Source: Heterotrichella gracilis (taxonomy: Eukaryota > Sar > Xanthophyceae > Tribonematales > Xanthonemataceae). Taken from it: a stretch of DNA of 64,000 nucleotides. The notes beneath the pieces are model-generated. The model did not search any database. It saw nothing but the letters and a program-made list of their open reading frames with translations, and was not told where the DNA came from. Below, one piece after another: positions 1 to 12,000 of the stretch. Every line of letters begins with the position of its first letter. Positions within the stretch are counted from its first letter, which is position 1. Made by a program: the position numbers and the translations under genes. Location of the stretch: positions 1-64,000 of the forward strand of contig JAULBX010007774.1 of the NCBI GenBank assembly GCA_032358255.1. Reading direction: 5' to 3'.

Positions 1-1011
1 CATGACATTGTGGACTTAGTGTCCCTAATGTGTGCCCTTCAGGGGCACACAAGGCAATAAGCCGATGACGGCTGGGAATGCCTTTTGTTTGTTTGTTGGT
101 TTACACTCTATGATTTTAGCACTACAGTTACAGCTATAATATAGTGGTATCATTTGTGACTTGGTAGTGCCAGCTGGCACTAGTGTTGGGCAGAGTGGAT
201 TGCCTTTTATGCTCAGGCAGCAACCCTTGCACTGCAGCCTGCTGAACAGTGGTCCCAAACCGATACCAAACCGGTTAATAGTTTATTGCAAGATTGTTGC
301 GGGCCAGCGGTCATTTGGGTTCCGTGACCCATCTGGAATAGCGCTATTGCAGGACCTTGGTTTACTAGTCCATATTGTTGACCTGTTGAGGATTATTACT
401 TTAAAAAAATTACATACAGCCTGCACCCTTACTGTAACGAGTGGACCCCACAAAACTGGATACTTGTGCCTTAAGTCTCCCCAAGAGGCTGATGTCAAGC
501 TTCAGCTATGGGTGTGGAGCTAGAGTGGTCAAAGGGACACCATTTTTGGGGCGTGCCAGCCAGTCATGCAAGATGGTGCACAGGCACTGAGTCTGCCTGG
601 GCGGTTTTCGACTTCCACCCACAATACAGAAGTAGGTGTGGAGAGTATTTTGGGCAAAAGAATATGTTACAGGAAAGTGCCGTGGCGTGAGCAATGATAA
701 GCAACACATACATAGTTTTAAGCCAGCGTGCACTACTGCTGAGTCTCCAGGTTTGCACATTGGTGCCAAAGTTGAGTTGGTGACGCCTGAGGAGGTGAAA
801 AAGGCCAAAGACGCTGGTGGCTGGTTACACAGGCTGCCAAACAAGTTCTGTGCAACCCAGTACACAAAAACAACAGTGGTTGGAATGGCTTTCAGGAAAA
901 GGGAGACTGAAAGCACAGGAAGAAGAATGGCTTCTCGCCGCGAGTATGCCAGCCAGTTTATGCTGGCTGGCTGGACTACAGCAAGCTCCAACTCAAGCAG
1001 TGTGTACCAAG
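1..1011. other. No gene seen; 3' flank of the UBC9 gene
   Basis: No exon with a recognisable product was found on either strand. The stretch lies downstream of the minus-strand UBC9 gene. A TTACA at 825-829, which is TGTAA on the minus strand, lies about 185 bases past the UBC9 stop and could be an algal-type polyadenylation signal. That reading is tentative. Confidence 0.5.
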
Positions 1012-1744
1012 CTATCCAATAGTATCTGAAACGTACTTCTTGGCCTGTAGCTTCACTCTCCTGCAAGCAGCAGAGGCACCAGCATGAGCAATGGATGCTG
1101 TTGCCACCAGTTGGACAGTGATGGGTTGGTGGCTGTATCATGGAAACACATACCGCTCATACTCCTTTGGGTTGCTCCTCAACACGTCGTAGGCTTCTCG
1201 TTGCGCTGGGTCACTGTTGTTGGGCTCGGACAGGAGTTCTTGCACACCCAGAACGATTTGCTTGAGGGTGATGGAGGGTTTCCAGGCCTTGCTTTCGTTC
1301 AAAATGGACAGGCATATCTGTCCGTTGTTGAAAACGTTTGGATGGAAAAAGGCTTGAGGAAGCTTCACGATGGGAGGTTTTGCTGGGTAGTCTTGGGTGA
1401 ATTGGAGTGACAAGGGGTAGAAGCCTGCAGGACACAAGACTTGTAAGAATCGGGCCTAGACCATTCCCTGAAAGGGAATGGATGCCACAGCTCTCACACG
1501 TACCCCCTTCCCAAATTGTGCCCGTCTTGCCAGGAATGAGCGCCTCCCATTTGAATATGTCCACAGAGCCTGTACACAGGGCCAGTTGGTAACCAAGGCA
1601 TCAACAATCGAGGTGGGTGCAACACTTTCGAATTGGGGCCAACGTACCATCTGCCCTGGTTTCTGGCCTTGCTACAAAGCCAAATGGCTTATCCTTACGC
1701 CATTGCTTACGTTCCTGCAGGGGAGCCTCAGCAAGCTGAGCCAT
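1012..1744 (-). CDS. UBC9: SUMO-conjugating enzyme E2 (UBC9/SCE1)
   Basis: This is the E2 enzyme that takes SUMO from the E1 and passes it to target lysines, mostly in the nucleus. Four exons join in phase: 1744-1648, 1569-1504, 1424-1154 and 1060-1012, giving 160 residues, the usual UBC9 length. The N-terminus has the UBC9 signature QERKQWRKDKPFGF. The catalytic cysteine is C92, within NNGQICLSILNE, and is preceded by FFHPNV. The last exon supplies the expected basic tail (ERRVKLQAKKY) and ends at TAG. Without it, reading through the third donor (GTATGT) would stop early at 1138. The ATG at 1744 gives an N-terminus that aligns directly with known UBC9. It is transcribed divergently from the TFIIE-alpha gene. 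Assignment is secure. Confidence 0.95.
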
Positions 1745-2585
1745 AGGCTTCTCAAAAGTGAATAGACAGCTAGAATAAGGTTTCAACCCCTTGCCTGTGC
1801 CAGTCGCGACGCTGCCACCCCACCGCTCATTTCTCTCTCACCACCAATACAGGAGTATCTCCCTTCCTATCAAGCACTGCCGACCCTGCTCAGGCTTTAG
1901 CTAGTAGGTTTGTTCCAGAAGCCAGCCGAGCATGCATGCCGTGTTTGCTGTTACAAGGTCTCAGACAGCCCACCACGTTACACAGTGGACCTTTCGTGAG
2001 CGTTGCCCACCACGGCCGTTAGTACAGATAGTACAGCTAACTTTGGACCTTAAGGTTAAGGCATCCTACCTGTTCCCGGTGGTATTCACCAGTTTGAACG
2101 TTCTGTTTTCGAGCTGTTCTTGCCCGCGACATATCCGAATTTTGACAAAATGCTAGGGTATAGATGGGTACCATAAACCCTAAATGCATGCATACGCCAG
2201 CAGATAAAGCTTTATTGCAACGGGTTGCTGGCATATGAACGCCTGCGTGCTTCAGTTAGGTCTTAAATGGAAACCAGTGTGCCTGTTCCAATAGAAACAC
2301 TTGTGCTAAGACGAATCATGAAGGGTTAAAGCTGTTGACAACGTCAAAACATCGTAGAGATATTGTAACGTATTTTTTACACACAGCTAACTTGAAAGCA
2401 AGAGTGATAACAGCATATCCTACATTCAGCTTTCTGCATTGCCACTTCATGTGATCCTATAATGGCATGGAGTCGGGGCCATGTGCATGCATTGCGCGAT
2501 GCACTGGGCACTAACCCCAAACAGACACTACAACAACCTTAATCAACTGATGTAAGTAGGTCTGTAAAACCTGGCTTGAGCAGCC
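1745..2585. promoter_or_regulatory. Divergent intergenic region between UBC9 and TFIIE-alpha
   Basis: These 841 bases separate two genes transcribed away from each other, so both promoters should lie here. No convincing TATA box or coding exon was seen. The alternating purine-pyrimidine palindrome ATGCATGCAT occurs near 2183 and related GCATGC motifs occur near 1932 and 2485. They are common in non-coding DNA throughout the window. Confidence 0.5.
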
Positions 2586-5500
2586 ATGGCCAGCTCGGCG
2601 TTGGCAGGCGTCGCTGGGTTTAAGCGCCTTGTGAAGTTGATAGCTCGGGCGTTCTATTCCGGAGACTGCCCTCCCAAAGACTTTGAGGTGGAAGGGGAGC
2701 AGCCACCCAAGCGCCAGTCAAAGGTACGTAAAGCTGGGGCCGGTCTCAAGGTTCCACTTCCACCAAACGACACATCACTGCGGTGATGCCAAGGACACTG
2801 TTCACAACCCCTATCTGCATATAACAAACCCATAAAGACCAGCTAGCAAGTACACACGCAGGGGCCCATGCGCTCTCAAACACGCATAGCCACCCAACAT
2901 TTGCATGGGTGTAACACTCATAGCCACCCACAGGTACACAGGAACACCCAAGCACCCATATGCACCCCAGGCACCCTTGCGCACACAGCACACTGGTACC
3001 CACAGGCACCCATGCACGCATAGGCGCCCCAAGCGCGGGTAGGCACACTAGACGCACAGCGCCATACTGCAGATGCACGAGTTACAGGCAGCGCAACCCA
3101 TATACTCCAACCTGCCGCAGGCTGGTGAGACCATTGGCTTGGGCTCCGTACTGCTCACCGCTCTTAACTCTCAAACCCTTCACCATTGAAACCCTACACC
3201 AGCCCTTCCAACCCTGCAATTAAGACCCATGCACCCTCACTTGGTCCTGAAACCATACACCTGGGCCTGACCCCCCCCACCTCCCGCAGGCAGCCGAGAC
3301 TGCTGGCATGGGCTATGTGCTGCTCACAGCGCTCACCTCCCGGGAGTGGATCAAGGAGGACGACCTGGCGGGGGAAGTCAAGCTGGGACCAAAGCAGGTA
3401 CCCTAAACCTAAAACCCTACGATGGAAAGCCCAAACCTGCATGGGTACCAATGCGCATTACAAACCAAGGGCACGCCTCACGATTCCTGGTTTATCCTGA
3501 CCTTTCTTTTGCGCGCATGCTCGCGCATCACCATTGCCCTTGTTTAGGGTGACGAAACCCTAACCAGCGGCATATTTCTGACGGTGTTCTTGAGCGCAGG
3601 TGCGGCGAGCGATGCGCTACCTTGAACAGGAGCAGGTGGTCATGCGCGAGCATGTGAGGGAGACGCAGAGGGTAAAAAAGCATTCAGCGCTGGCGGTGGC
3701 GACAGGTGGGGGCGGCGGCGGGGTGGGTGCAGGGGAGAGGGTATGGGTGGGGGCTGGGCGCATGCGTGGGTGTGGGGCACGGGCAGGGGTGCAAATGGAC
3801 AACAGGAAAAGTAAAATTAAAAGCATGAGCTTTCACTGCTGGGTCCATTGATGCTCCCCATGCCCAACCAATCTCCGACCACCCACCCACCACTATGAGC
3901 TGCGAACCCAGCCCAGTGAGCACAGCAGCAATCAATTCACTGTTCACTCCCATGCGTCAACCCACCCAATCCCCTACCAGCCCACTCCACACCCACCCAC
4001 CCCACCCCTGCCAAGGCCCTCGCATCACCCCCCTCCCCCCTCACTCCACCCCCCACCCCCGCAGCCGCTGATGCCGCCGCCAAGCTGGAGGCTGCCGGTG
4101 CTGCTGCGGATGACGATGACGAGCCTACCCGCCCCCCCAAGGCGCTCATGTTCAGCTACTGTGCTGTGGACTACCCCCGCATGGTGGACGTGGTGCAGCT
4201 GCGCATCCACAAAGCAAGGAAGTGGCTCAAAGAGCAGGTGCAGGACAGGTGAGTGTGGTGGTGGTGGTGGTGGTGATGGATGTGGCTCAGCTGCGCATTC
4301 ACAAGGCAAGGAGGTGGCTCAAAGAGCAGATCTGGACATGGCGGCGAACATAAATGGTGTCGTGGTTCTATCTACATAAGCATTGTCGGGCCAGATCGAT
4401 TTTTACGTTACAATAGGCCTCACCCACCCACCCATCCGTTGTGACAACCCCCCCCCATCCCCACCGCAGCAACCCCATCCAGGAGTACGTGTGCCCCACC
4501 TGCGCCACCCGCTTCTCCTCGCTTGACGCCATCCACCTCATGAGGGACGGGGCATTCAGATGCGAGCACTGCGGGGCGGAGCTGGCACAGGTAGGGAAAA
4601 CAAATTTATAATATTTAGTTGAGTAAAAAGTATTATTGCAATTTTTTGTTTGTTGGTAAAGCAGGGATTTGTGCTGTTGGTGATAATGGTGATGGCGATA
4701 GTGGCGATGGCTGTGGTTCCCACCCACTCCTGTTCCGCCCACCCTTGTTTAATCCCCACCCTCCACCCCTGCTCCACCCCCCAACCCCTGTCACCCTTTC
4801 CACCTCCCCCTCCACCCCAGGTGCTTGGCGCCAGCGGCGAGGTGGGCGATGAGGAGCGGCGGCGTGTGCGGCGGGAGGAGATACGCAGCCTGGCAGCGCG
4901 ATTCGAGGCCCTGATCAAGCCGGTGGTGGAGCAGCTGCAGCGGCTGAGGGATGCGGTGCCTCCGGACTATGGGCGGCTGACGGTGCGGGGGGGCGGTCAT
5001 CGCCATTGCTAACATTGCAATTGTTATTGCCATGACTATAATCAATATACTATGCACAATCGTAGCTTCCATCGCCACTGATCAACATTCGTCATCGCCA
5101 CTTTCTTCACCATGCCGGCCAGCTACACCTACGGAAATACCCACCCACATCCACTTCATTGCAGGAGTGGGCCCACATCAAGGCTGCGGAGGTGCAAGCA
5201 GCCGCCGCGCGCGCCGCCCGTGCAGGGGGTGGTGGCTACTCCCGCAATTCCCACGGGGGCCTGGACGGCATCGATGACCCCCTCACAGGGGAGGCGCGGG
5301 TGGAGGTGGATTTTGGTGGCGGTGGGGAGGGTGCCACCGGCAGTGGGGAGGGGGCGGATGGTGGTGCGGGGGTGGCGCCCAGCCGGTTACCCCCCTGGAT
5401 GCTTCAGAAGGACACCACGATGTCATCCTCGGGTGGGTGTGGTGAAATGTATGGGTCTGAAATGGGACCCCGCGTTTGTTGGTTGTGCTCATGTGACGCT

Positions 5501-7137
5501 GCGGGGTACAGGTTTATTCATGTGCATGCATCAAGTTAATAGCTATGAGAAGGTGCATTTGGTCCCTCTCTGGGCATTGAGCAATCCTTGGCCGCACCGG
5601 CCCCCAGCTGTGTAAGCACCCACTTGCAGCCGATACCGTGACCGAGCACTGAAAACACCCGCAACTTGATATTGCGGCCGAGTGCTGGCAGTACTTTGCC
5701 TTCACTCCCCGTGCCCTGGTGGCGTCGCCTCACCCACCCTTGATTTGCCAGCAGGTGCCGTGTCCACTGCCAGTGATGCGGGGGTGAGCTCGGAAGGCCC
5801 AGGGGGGGGCTCAGTGAGCCAGGAGAGTGTGCAAGAGGCGTATGTGAGGGCATACCTGGAGCAAGTGCGGCGGCAGCAGGCGGCGGCAGTGGCAAACAGA
5901 GGCACAACGGTGCGTGGTTAGGGTTTAGGATCTAAATTGAAGTATGTAGGGGTTTAAAGTACGGAGCCTGGAGGAGAGTGCACCTGGAGCAGGGGCGGAG
6001 GCAGGATGCGGCGTCGGTGGCAAGCAGGGTTTGGCTGGGCATCGTGGGTTTACAGCTGGTGGTTGGGGGTTGAGGGTTGAGGGCTAGGGTTGGCGAACGG
6101 GTTTGAGGGTTTGGACTAGCTCTTCATGATGCATGTGTCGGGGGATTGCATGAAGATGGCACAAACCCTGTTTAATTGCACTGCAGTAGAGTCTCTCAGC
6201 AGCGAGGGATTAAGGGACGCGACCGGACTGCTTGTGTAGGGTTTAGGGTTCTGGGTTGGGTAGGGTTTTGGGGACTCACTTGCATGCCTTGGTCAGAGTT
6301 GCGGTGATTGAGCGGGTTGCTTTGGGTGCACTAGGACTCCAAGGACGGCGATCTCAAGGGGGGAGACTACAAATTTGACTTGGAGGGCAAGTCGGAGCCG
6401 CTGGACACCATCGATGAAGATGGCCCTGCCGCCAAGCGCGTCAAGACAGAGCACGTGGGGGTCAAGCCTGAGGATGTGGGTGTGACTGTGGCAATGGCTG
6501 GTAGTGGTGTTGTGGAGGAGGAGGAGGAGGTGGAATGGGAGACTGTGCCAGATCAGCAGCACCAGGTGCGTGGGGGATACCCTTGTGTAGGGTTATTGAT
6601 GGTCCTTGTGTAGGGGTTTCTGTAGACCTTGCAATTGCTCTATAGACATGTGGGTTTTCTGGATACCCTTCTGCAGGGTTTTAGGAGATCCCTGTGTAGG
6701 TTGGGCTGATCGGAGACCCTTGCTGGGTTGTTGGAGGCACCCGTCTAGGATTGTTGTTGACCCTTATGTGGGTTGAGTGGAGGTAAGTGGTGCGTTGTTG
6801 GAGACCCTTGTGTAGGGTGGATGGCATGATGGCGCTTGGTGGGGGTTTGCCCCAAAGCCTTGCACAGGGTTTAGGGTATTTTGGGCAGCCTGATTAGGGC
6901 AGGTACAGAAGGCATGGCTACCCCACCTGGACACTACCCTTGTGCCAAATTTGATTGGTGATCTGCCAACTTAATGTGCAGGTGAAATCTGAGGGTGGGG
7001 CTGTGGATGAAGACATGGGTGGGGAGGATACAGGGGCAGGTGATGGCGCTGGCACTGCGTGGGTCGATGTCAAGATGCAGGAGGATCAAGGAAATGGGGG
7101 AGGAGAGGAGGACGAGCTGGAATGGGAGGACACATGA
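2586..7137 (+). CDS. Transcription initiation factor TFIIE, alpha subunit
   Basis: TFIIE-alpha joins the RNA polymerase II pre-initiation complex and recruits and regulates TFIIH. Ten exons join in phase: 2586-2723, 3290-3397, 3600-3705, 4065-4248, 4470-4590, 4821-4982, 5165-5432, 5755-5909, 6335-6565 and 6982-7137, for 542 residues. The N-terminal winged-helix domain (about 1-115) carries FKRLVKLIARAFY and EVKLGPKQVRRAMRYLE as in plant TFIIE-alpha. Exon 5 encodes the zinc ribbon with two CxxC pairs (CPTC and CEHC) around LDAIHLMRDGAFR. The tail is acidic and low in complexity and ends in EEDELEWED. Exon 3 is taken to the donor at 3706, not the earlier GT at 3672, because only the longer form keeps phase and the plant-like KKHSALAVAT segment. 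A TGTAA at 7301-7305 may serve polyadenylation. Confidence 0.93.
2864..3062. repeat. Degenerate CACCCA/GCACGCA minisatellite in TFIIE-alpha intron 1
   Basis: The stretch is built from loosely repeated units around CACCCA, GCACCCATGCACGCA and TAGGCACAC. It lies wholly inside the first intron and has no coding potential of its own. Units vary too much to give a clear period. Confidence 0.5.
4277..4338 (+). repeat. Partial copy of TFIIE-alpha exon 4 in the next intron
   Basis: These bases match the last 63 bases of exon 4 (4185-4247) at roughly 85 percent. The copy starts 28 bases past the donor site, directly after a GTG microsatellite (4253-4277). It keeps the order of codons for AQLRIHKARRWLKEQ, but no usable donor follows, so it is read as a non-coding duplicate. 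Confidence 0.8.
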
Positions 7138-8459
7138 GTGCTGTGGGTGGCCGTCCGGCACCTGGTTAGGGTGTAGGGTGTAGGGTTTCAGGGTGCAGCG
7201 CACAGGCGTGGATGACCTCGTGTAGCCTCATGGTGGAAGTCTGGCACAGGTTGTGGTGTGGAATATACAAAGACCTGGACCTTGAACAGGCTGTGTTCCT
7301 TGTAAATGTCAAAGATGGAGCTACGAAAGAAAGGGGCCTGAAAATGTGTATTTCTAGTTTGTGGACACCAACAACATGTCGCGCTTGTTTAGCTCCTTTT
7401 TCGGTGCCCCAACTAGCTGGGACTTTCCCTGGCTGGTTGGGGCTAGTCAGAGGTCACATAGGATACCAAACCAGCATGCCGTGCAGCAAACTCCAGCGAT
7501 TGCAGTGGTATGCCACCGTCCATGCCCCCCATGCTCAAGATGGAAAAGCGACGGGGAGAAAGTATCACCCGCCTGCGAGGAAAAGAAAGAAAGAACGACT
7601 CCGTACAGCCGTTGAACCTAGTAGGCCACCAGCAAACACAGCACCAGTCATGAAAAGCCTAACTGCAGAGCGATACACGGCACTGTTACCCCACTAACCA
7701 TCGTTTGCCATCACCTGGATTGCTATCACTTGCCATCCCTGGCCGTGTCCATTCGCGAGTGGCGTTTCGGTACGCCCAGCAATAGACTGAAGCTTCACCA
7801 CACATAGCTCGAGGCGTGCACCCAGGATCGCACATTTGTTGTTCAAGACAGGTAAGCGTTTGCACACTCCTGTTGCGAGCACCCGCATGTGGGTTAACGT
7901 GCATGCATGCATCCTTGGACTCGCCTTGCGAGCCCCCCGAGGCTTGTCAAGGCCTGGACTGGTTGCCTTTTTCTTTCATGGCTTGCGCCCCACAACACGG
8001 GTTTCCACTAGTCTGTGTCAGACAACACCCTTTTGGTGGGTAAGCACAGTGCAAAGTTCGGTGTCGCAGTGCCTGCCTGGGTTTGTCGAGACCTAGCCCA
8101 GCTGCCAGGCACAGTTGTGTGTGGATGTGTCATGCTTTGTAGCTTCGTGACGGCCAAAGGCGCCTCCTTTCTCAGCCTCCAGCCCCCGCCACTCCCGGTG
8201 GTAGCCTGCGTGGTGGTGGAGTGTGGTAACCCTAGGTGTTTCAGGGCTTGCAAGGTTGAGCGTAACCTAGTGAACTTGCCAACGTTACCGAGGGCGGTGG
8301 AGTCAGGTGTATGCGGCCATGGTACCTTTCCTAAAACAGCAGTGAACCTCAGGGGGTGCCGGGACACTTATACGTTTAGACGTTTCCCACCCCCCTGTCG
8401 ACACACCCACGGTACCTCCCCACCTCCCCCCCACAGGCTACCCCTACCACCCCACCGCC
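7138..8459. other. No gene resolved
   Basis: This 1.3 kb lies between two plus-strand genes and should hold the TFIIE-alpha 3' end and the promoter of the next gene. An acceptor-like CCCCACAG at 8429-8436 followed by an open frame into 8460 allows an upstream 5' exon of the next gene, but no matching donor and start could be chosen. A telomere-like run (GGTGTAGGGTGTAGGG) lies near 7170. Confidence 0.4.
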
Positions 8460-11119
8460 ATGTTTGGGTCTTTCTTTGGCCTGGGCCCCTCCATCCCCAC
8501 CCTGGGACCCGGGGAGGCGCCACCAGAGGTGCTCGAAGTCCAGGCGCGCGCCACTAAACCCTCAACCCTAATCCTGAACCCTAAACCCTGCCTCCTACAC
8601 CCTATAGGCTTTTAAAATCGAGGGGTCCTTTTCGAAAAGTACCACCCAGGGTCATGTCCAGCTTTGAATATTTTTTGCACCCGGCATGGTTGAGCTGCTG
8701 AAGTATGCTGCAGAACCAGCCCTCTGACGTTGTCCCTGCCCCCACCTGTCTCAGCGTGTTGCCTATGGATGGCGCAAGGGCAGCTGCACCGTCTTTGAAC
8801 CCATTCCAATTCCCTTCCTTTTTTCTTTTTTCTAGGAGCGCCTGCCCCCCGCCTTTGCCATCAAGCCCGTGCGTGGGCGCCACACCAAGGGGTGCGACAT
8901 GTGCTTCAAAAACGACTGGACCCCGGGGGAGTATTTTATATACTACGCGGTGCAGCCCTGGGGGACAGACAAGGTCTGCCTCGCCTGCGTGGATGCTTGG
9001 ATAGAGGAGCAAGAGGATATGGAGCGCAGGTTCGGTCCAAAGGATCCGATGGTGAAAGAAATCTTCACTGCCCTAGCTGGGATTATGGGGCCTGCGGCAG
9101 TGCCCAGGGGAGGCACTGGTTCAGGAGGGTAGGGGGAGGGCAGGGGGGGAGGCGCAGGAGGGGAGGGGGCACAGCTGGCAGGGGGGCGCGCCAGCGGTGG
9201 CAGCGGCGGGGTTGGGGGTGCTGCTTCGCCCGGTGGTGCAACGCCACCTGCGGGGGGGCTGGGGTCCAAGCCTAGGTGGGGACTGGGCGTGACTGACTAT
9301 GGGCGCCGCATCATGCAGCAGGCAGCGGAAGACGCGCAGCAGCAGCAGCAGTAGCAGCAGCAGGCTGGCCGCAACACATCCAGTGGTCCAGCTGGTGGGT
9401 CCCATTCACCAGGTGCCATCAGCCATCTTCATTGTCCCTGCGGCAAAAGGCAGCCTGCTTTTGCTGTGGTTCTCCTGGCTCTTTTCTTCTGAATTGACTG
9501 ACTGCGTGCTTCCCTGTCTGATTTGTTGCTGGCTGTATTTTGTTTCCATTTCTTGTTCTGTTCTCCTGCATGTTCTGTTGTAGACCTGTGTTCCTGCCTG
9601 TTTGGGCTGCTATCACCTGCTAGTTGTCTGTTCACCCCTTGTACCTTCAGTTTCAGTCTTCCAGACCCCGTTCCTCACCTTGCAAACCTTTCCCAGGTGC
9701 AACCCACGCACCCAGCCCCACAGCACCGTCTCCAAGAAGGCAAGTGCACCAAGCACCCCGCCCAGCACCAGCACCAGCAGCACATGGCGCCAGTGGCACC
9801 AGCGCGCAAGCGGCAAGGGGGTCGCAAATGTCAGAAGAGTCGAGGAGGTGGAGGGAGCACATGATTACCATGTGTGGTGGTCCACCTGGTGTGGCGGTAC
9901 CAGCAGGTGGCAGCAGTCAATCACCTGCCATGGTGAGCTCATCCGCAGGTGGCAACCGCCAATCACCTGGCATGATGCGCTCCCCGCCAGGTGGCAGCAG
10001 CCAGCCACCTGGCATGATGCGCCCACCTGCAGCTGGCAACAGCCAGCCATGTGGCATAATACGCTCGCATCCAGCTGGCGAGAGCATGACCCTTGAAGAG
10101 GCACAGCGCTTTCTTAGGGAGCAGGAGGACACGGCAGCGCCTTGGAGGGAGGGGGAATGGGAGCAGGAGCGGGAGGAACAGGAGTGGGAAAGGCCAAGGG
10201 AACAGGAATTTGACAGAGAAAGGGAGCAGGAAAGGGCAAGGGACAGGGAACGGGGGGAGCGGGAAAGGGAAAGGAGGCGGGAAAGGGAAAGGGTATTGGA
10301 ATTGGAAGTGGAGTGGGAACGGGATCGGAGGGAGCGGGAGTGGGACAGGGAGAGGGAAGTGCAGAGGGAACGGAAGGTTCTGGCGGCTGGCAATCGACAG
10401 GCACTGCTGCATGCTGCTGCTGCTGCTGCTGATGCTGCTGCGTCACTCCCCGGCCAGTCGTATGCACATCCAAGGGGGGTGACATTGGAGTACTACCAGC
10501 GGCGGGGAGGCCGCATGACCATGTCAGAGTATGAGCTCCCCCCGCCCCGCCAGGACCACCAGCAGGTGGGTCGCGCAGTTGCTCAGAATTATTTTGTGCA
10601 TATAGGCAATGCAATTTATTTTTGGCAGTGTGACGGGGGGTAGGTGGTGTGTGCGCTGTGCCAACCTCACCACATGTGTCCTGTGGTTCCCCCATGCGTG
10701 GCACACCCTCTGTAATGCATGTGGACATTGCGGGAATCGCCTTTGGTCACACATGCATGCATGCTAACCAGATTATCCTGCGCCTAGGTCCAGATCTTGG
10801 GTATGCTCATTTATGTTATTTCTGTATTCAGGCCCGCCAGGCATATGCACAGGAACAAGATGACATTGAAGACAGCCTGCGATGGAATGAACCCCGGGGC
10901 AGGGCGAATTCAGTGCGGCACCGCCCCGCAGAGGCAGCAGGTGTGGATTGCGCAGATGCCGAGGATGCACAGACGGGGGGGGGGAGGGGGACGGGTGGCA
11001 GGGACCAGGGTGATGATGAGGGATGGGGCAGGGGGCATGCGGGTGGCGGTGGGGGTTGGGATGAGGGTGGCGATGCTGGGGAGGAGTATGTGATGGGCAA
11101 GAGGCAGAGGCTGGGATAG
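8460..11119 (+). CDS. Unknown protein: CxxC zinc-binding-like region and long Arg/Glu-rich region; two in-frame TAG codons
   Basis: I do not recognise the family. Exons 8460-8528, 8836-9412, 9697-10565 and 10832-11119 join in phase over 600 codons, but the second exon holds TAG at 9130-9132 and at 9352-9354. The first sits in glycine-rich sequence, the second inside a CAG run (five CAG, TAG, three CAG). Taken literally the product stops after 121 residues. Visible parts are two spaced CxxC motifs (CDMC, CLAC) in FKND-WTPGEYFIYY sequence, a Gly/Ala-rich linker, a four-fold 14-residue repeat, about 100 residues of RERERE type that should form a charged helix, an alanine run and a C-terminal basic GKRQRLG. 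Acidic-basic ER-rich tracts are common in nuclear RNA-processing proteins, but that is only suggestive. The 5' end is uncertain; an upstream exon is possible. It could be a pseudogene, carry sequence errors, or be read through. Confidence 0.55.
9906..10073 (+). repeat. 42-base tandem repeat, four units, in coding sequence
   Basis: Units begin at 9906, 9948, 9990 and 10032. Each encodes 14 residues of the pattern GGSSQSPGMMRSPP. Because the period is a multiple of three, copy number can change without frameshift. Confidence 0.85.
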
Positions 11120-12000
11120 GGTGGCGGGGCATGAGTGGGAGGGTGGGTTGCTGGAGGAGGTTGGGCGTGGAGTAGCCAGTAGTGCTTCCTGCAATCCCAA
11201 GGGCAATCCCCTGGCCATTGCGTGAGATATGACAAGGGAAATGGCAAATGAGCAGGGGGTATCTGTTGCCACCTCCATGGCCTGGGGTGGACGTATGGGT
11301 GACTGTGGGATGGTTCAGGAGTACTGCCAGGGTTATGCAGTACGATTGGTGTGCTACCATTGGTTGTATGTGTGTGTTATGCCAAGGTGTGGTAATGCAT
11401 GTAGGTTGTGTGTGTTTTGAACCAAGTTGATGTGTTGTGAACTGTGGATGGTTGAGTATGTCTGGTGTTTGGTGGGTTGCTGGCAGTTTGCCGCCAAATG
11501 TAGTACTGCAAACTTGTGTCTTTTACATTGCATGTGCAGTTTTCTTTGTTACTGTTTTGTGGTTGGCCCCGGGCCTGTGCATGCAAGGTAGTATGGCGTG
11601 TGCGTTCATCAACACTTACGTGGGGACTTGGCCTTGTTGGCATGTTGGCATGTTGGGTGACTTTCCACTTGGCGTGGTGTTGTGTTGGCAAGTAGCAGAC
11701 TTGCCAGTGGATCTGCGTTGGAAACTGTTTGATTCCAGTCTAATTTTGCAAAAGTCAACAATAATTTTGGAAAAATAAAAAAGTAAATCAATTAAAATTT
11801 GCAACACCCCCGCTTTATTGATTTGACCCAGATTTTACCCCACGCTTCCAAAATGTCCAAAATGTTTTCAAAAGCGCAAAGCATTTTGGTTGGGCGCTGG
11901 CACGCAAAGTTAAGCTCCATCGCGTCCCCTTGTGCCGATCCCGTCAAGCGTTGGTGTCTGGTTCAGTCCTTGGTGCAGCCATCAGTGGGCGGGGAGAGCC
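11120..12000. other. No gene seen; intergenic
   Basis: The stretch holds the 3' end of the Arg/Glu-rich gene and the promoter of the RPRD1-like gene. An AT-rich patch at about 11755-11805 stands out in a GC-rich region. No conserved coding exon was found on either strand. Confidence 0.5.

Noticed and set aside
1138-1153. UBC9 stop at 1138 by reading through the third exon
   Set aside because: GTATGT at 1153 is a good donor and the exon at 1060-1012 restores the expected basic UBC9 tail in phase.
7212-7697. A 161-codon open frame after TFIIE-alpha
   Set aside because: No domain, no splice partners and no similarity I recognise; it overlaps the likely 3' UTR signal at 7301.
8755-8835. An extra exon (RVAYGWRKGSC) in the Arg/Glu-rich gene
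   Set aside because: It would need a 45-base intron with a poor GTCTTT donor; the direct join 8528 to 8836 is in phase.
9130-9354. Genome-wide reading of TAG as glutamine
   Set aside because: UBC9, RNase T2 and the DHRS12-like gene end at TAG at normal family lengths, so TAG acts as a stop in this genome.
9917-10412. Long minus-strand open frames opposite the Arg/Glu-rich exon
   Set aside because: They are mirror frames of a purine-rich coding tract and show only Ser/Arg/Leu or Pro/Phe repeats.
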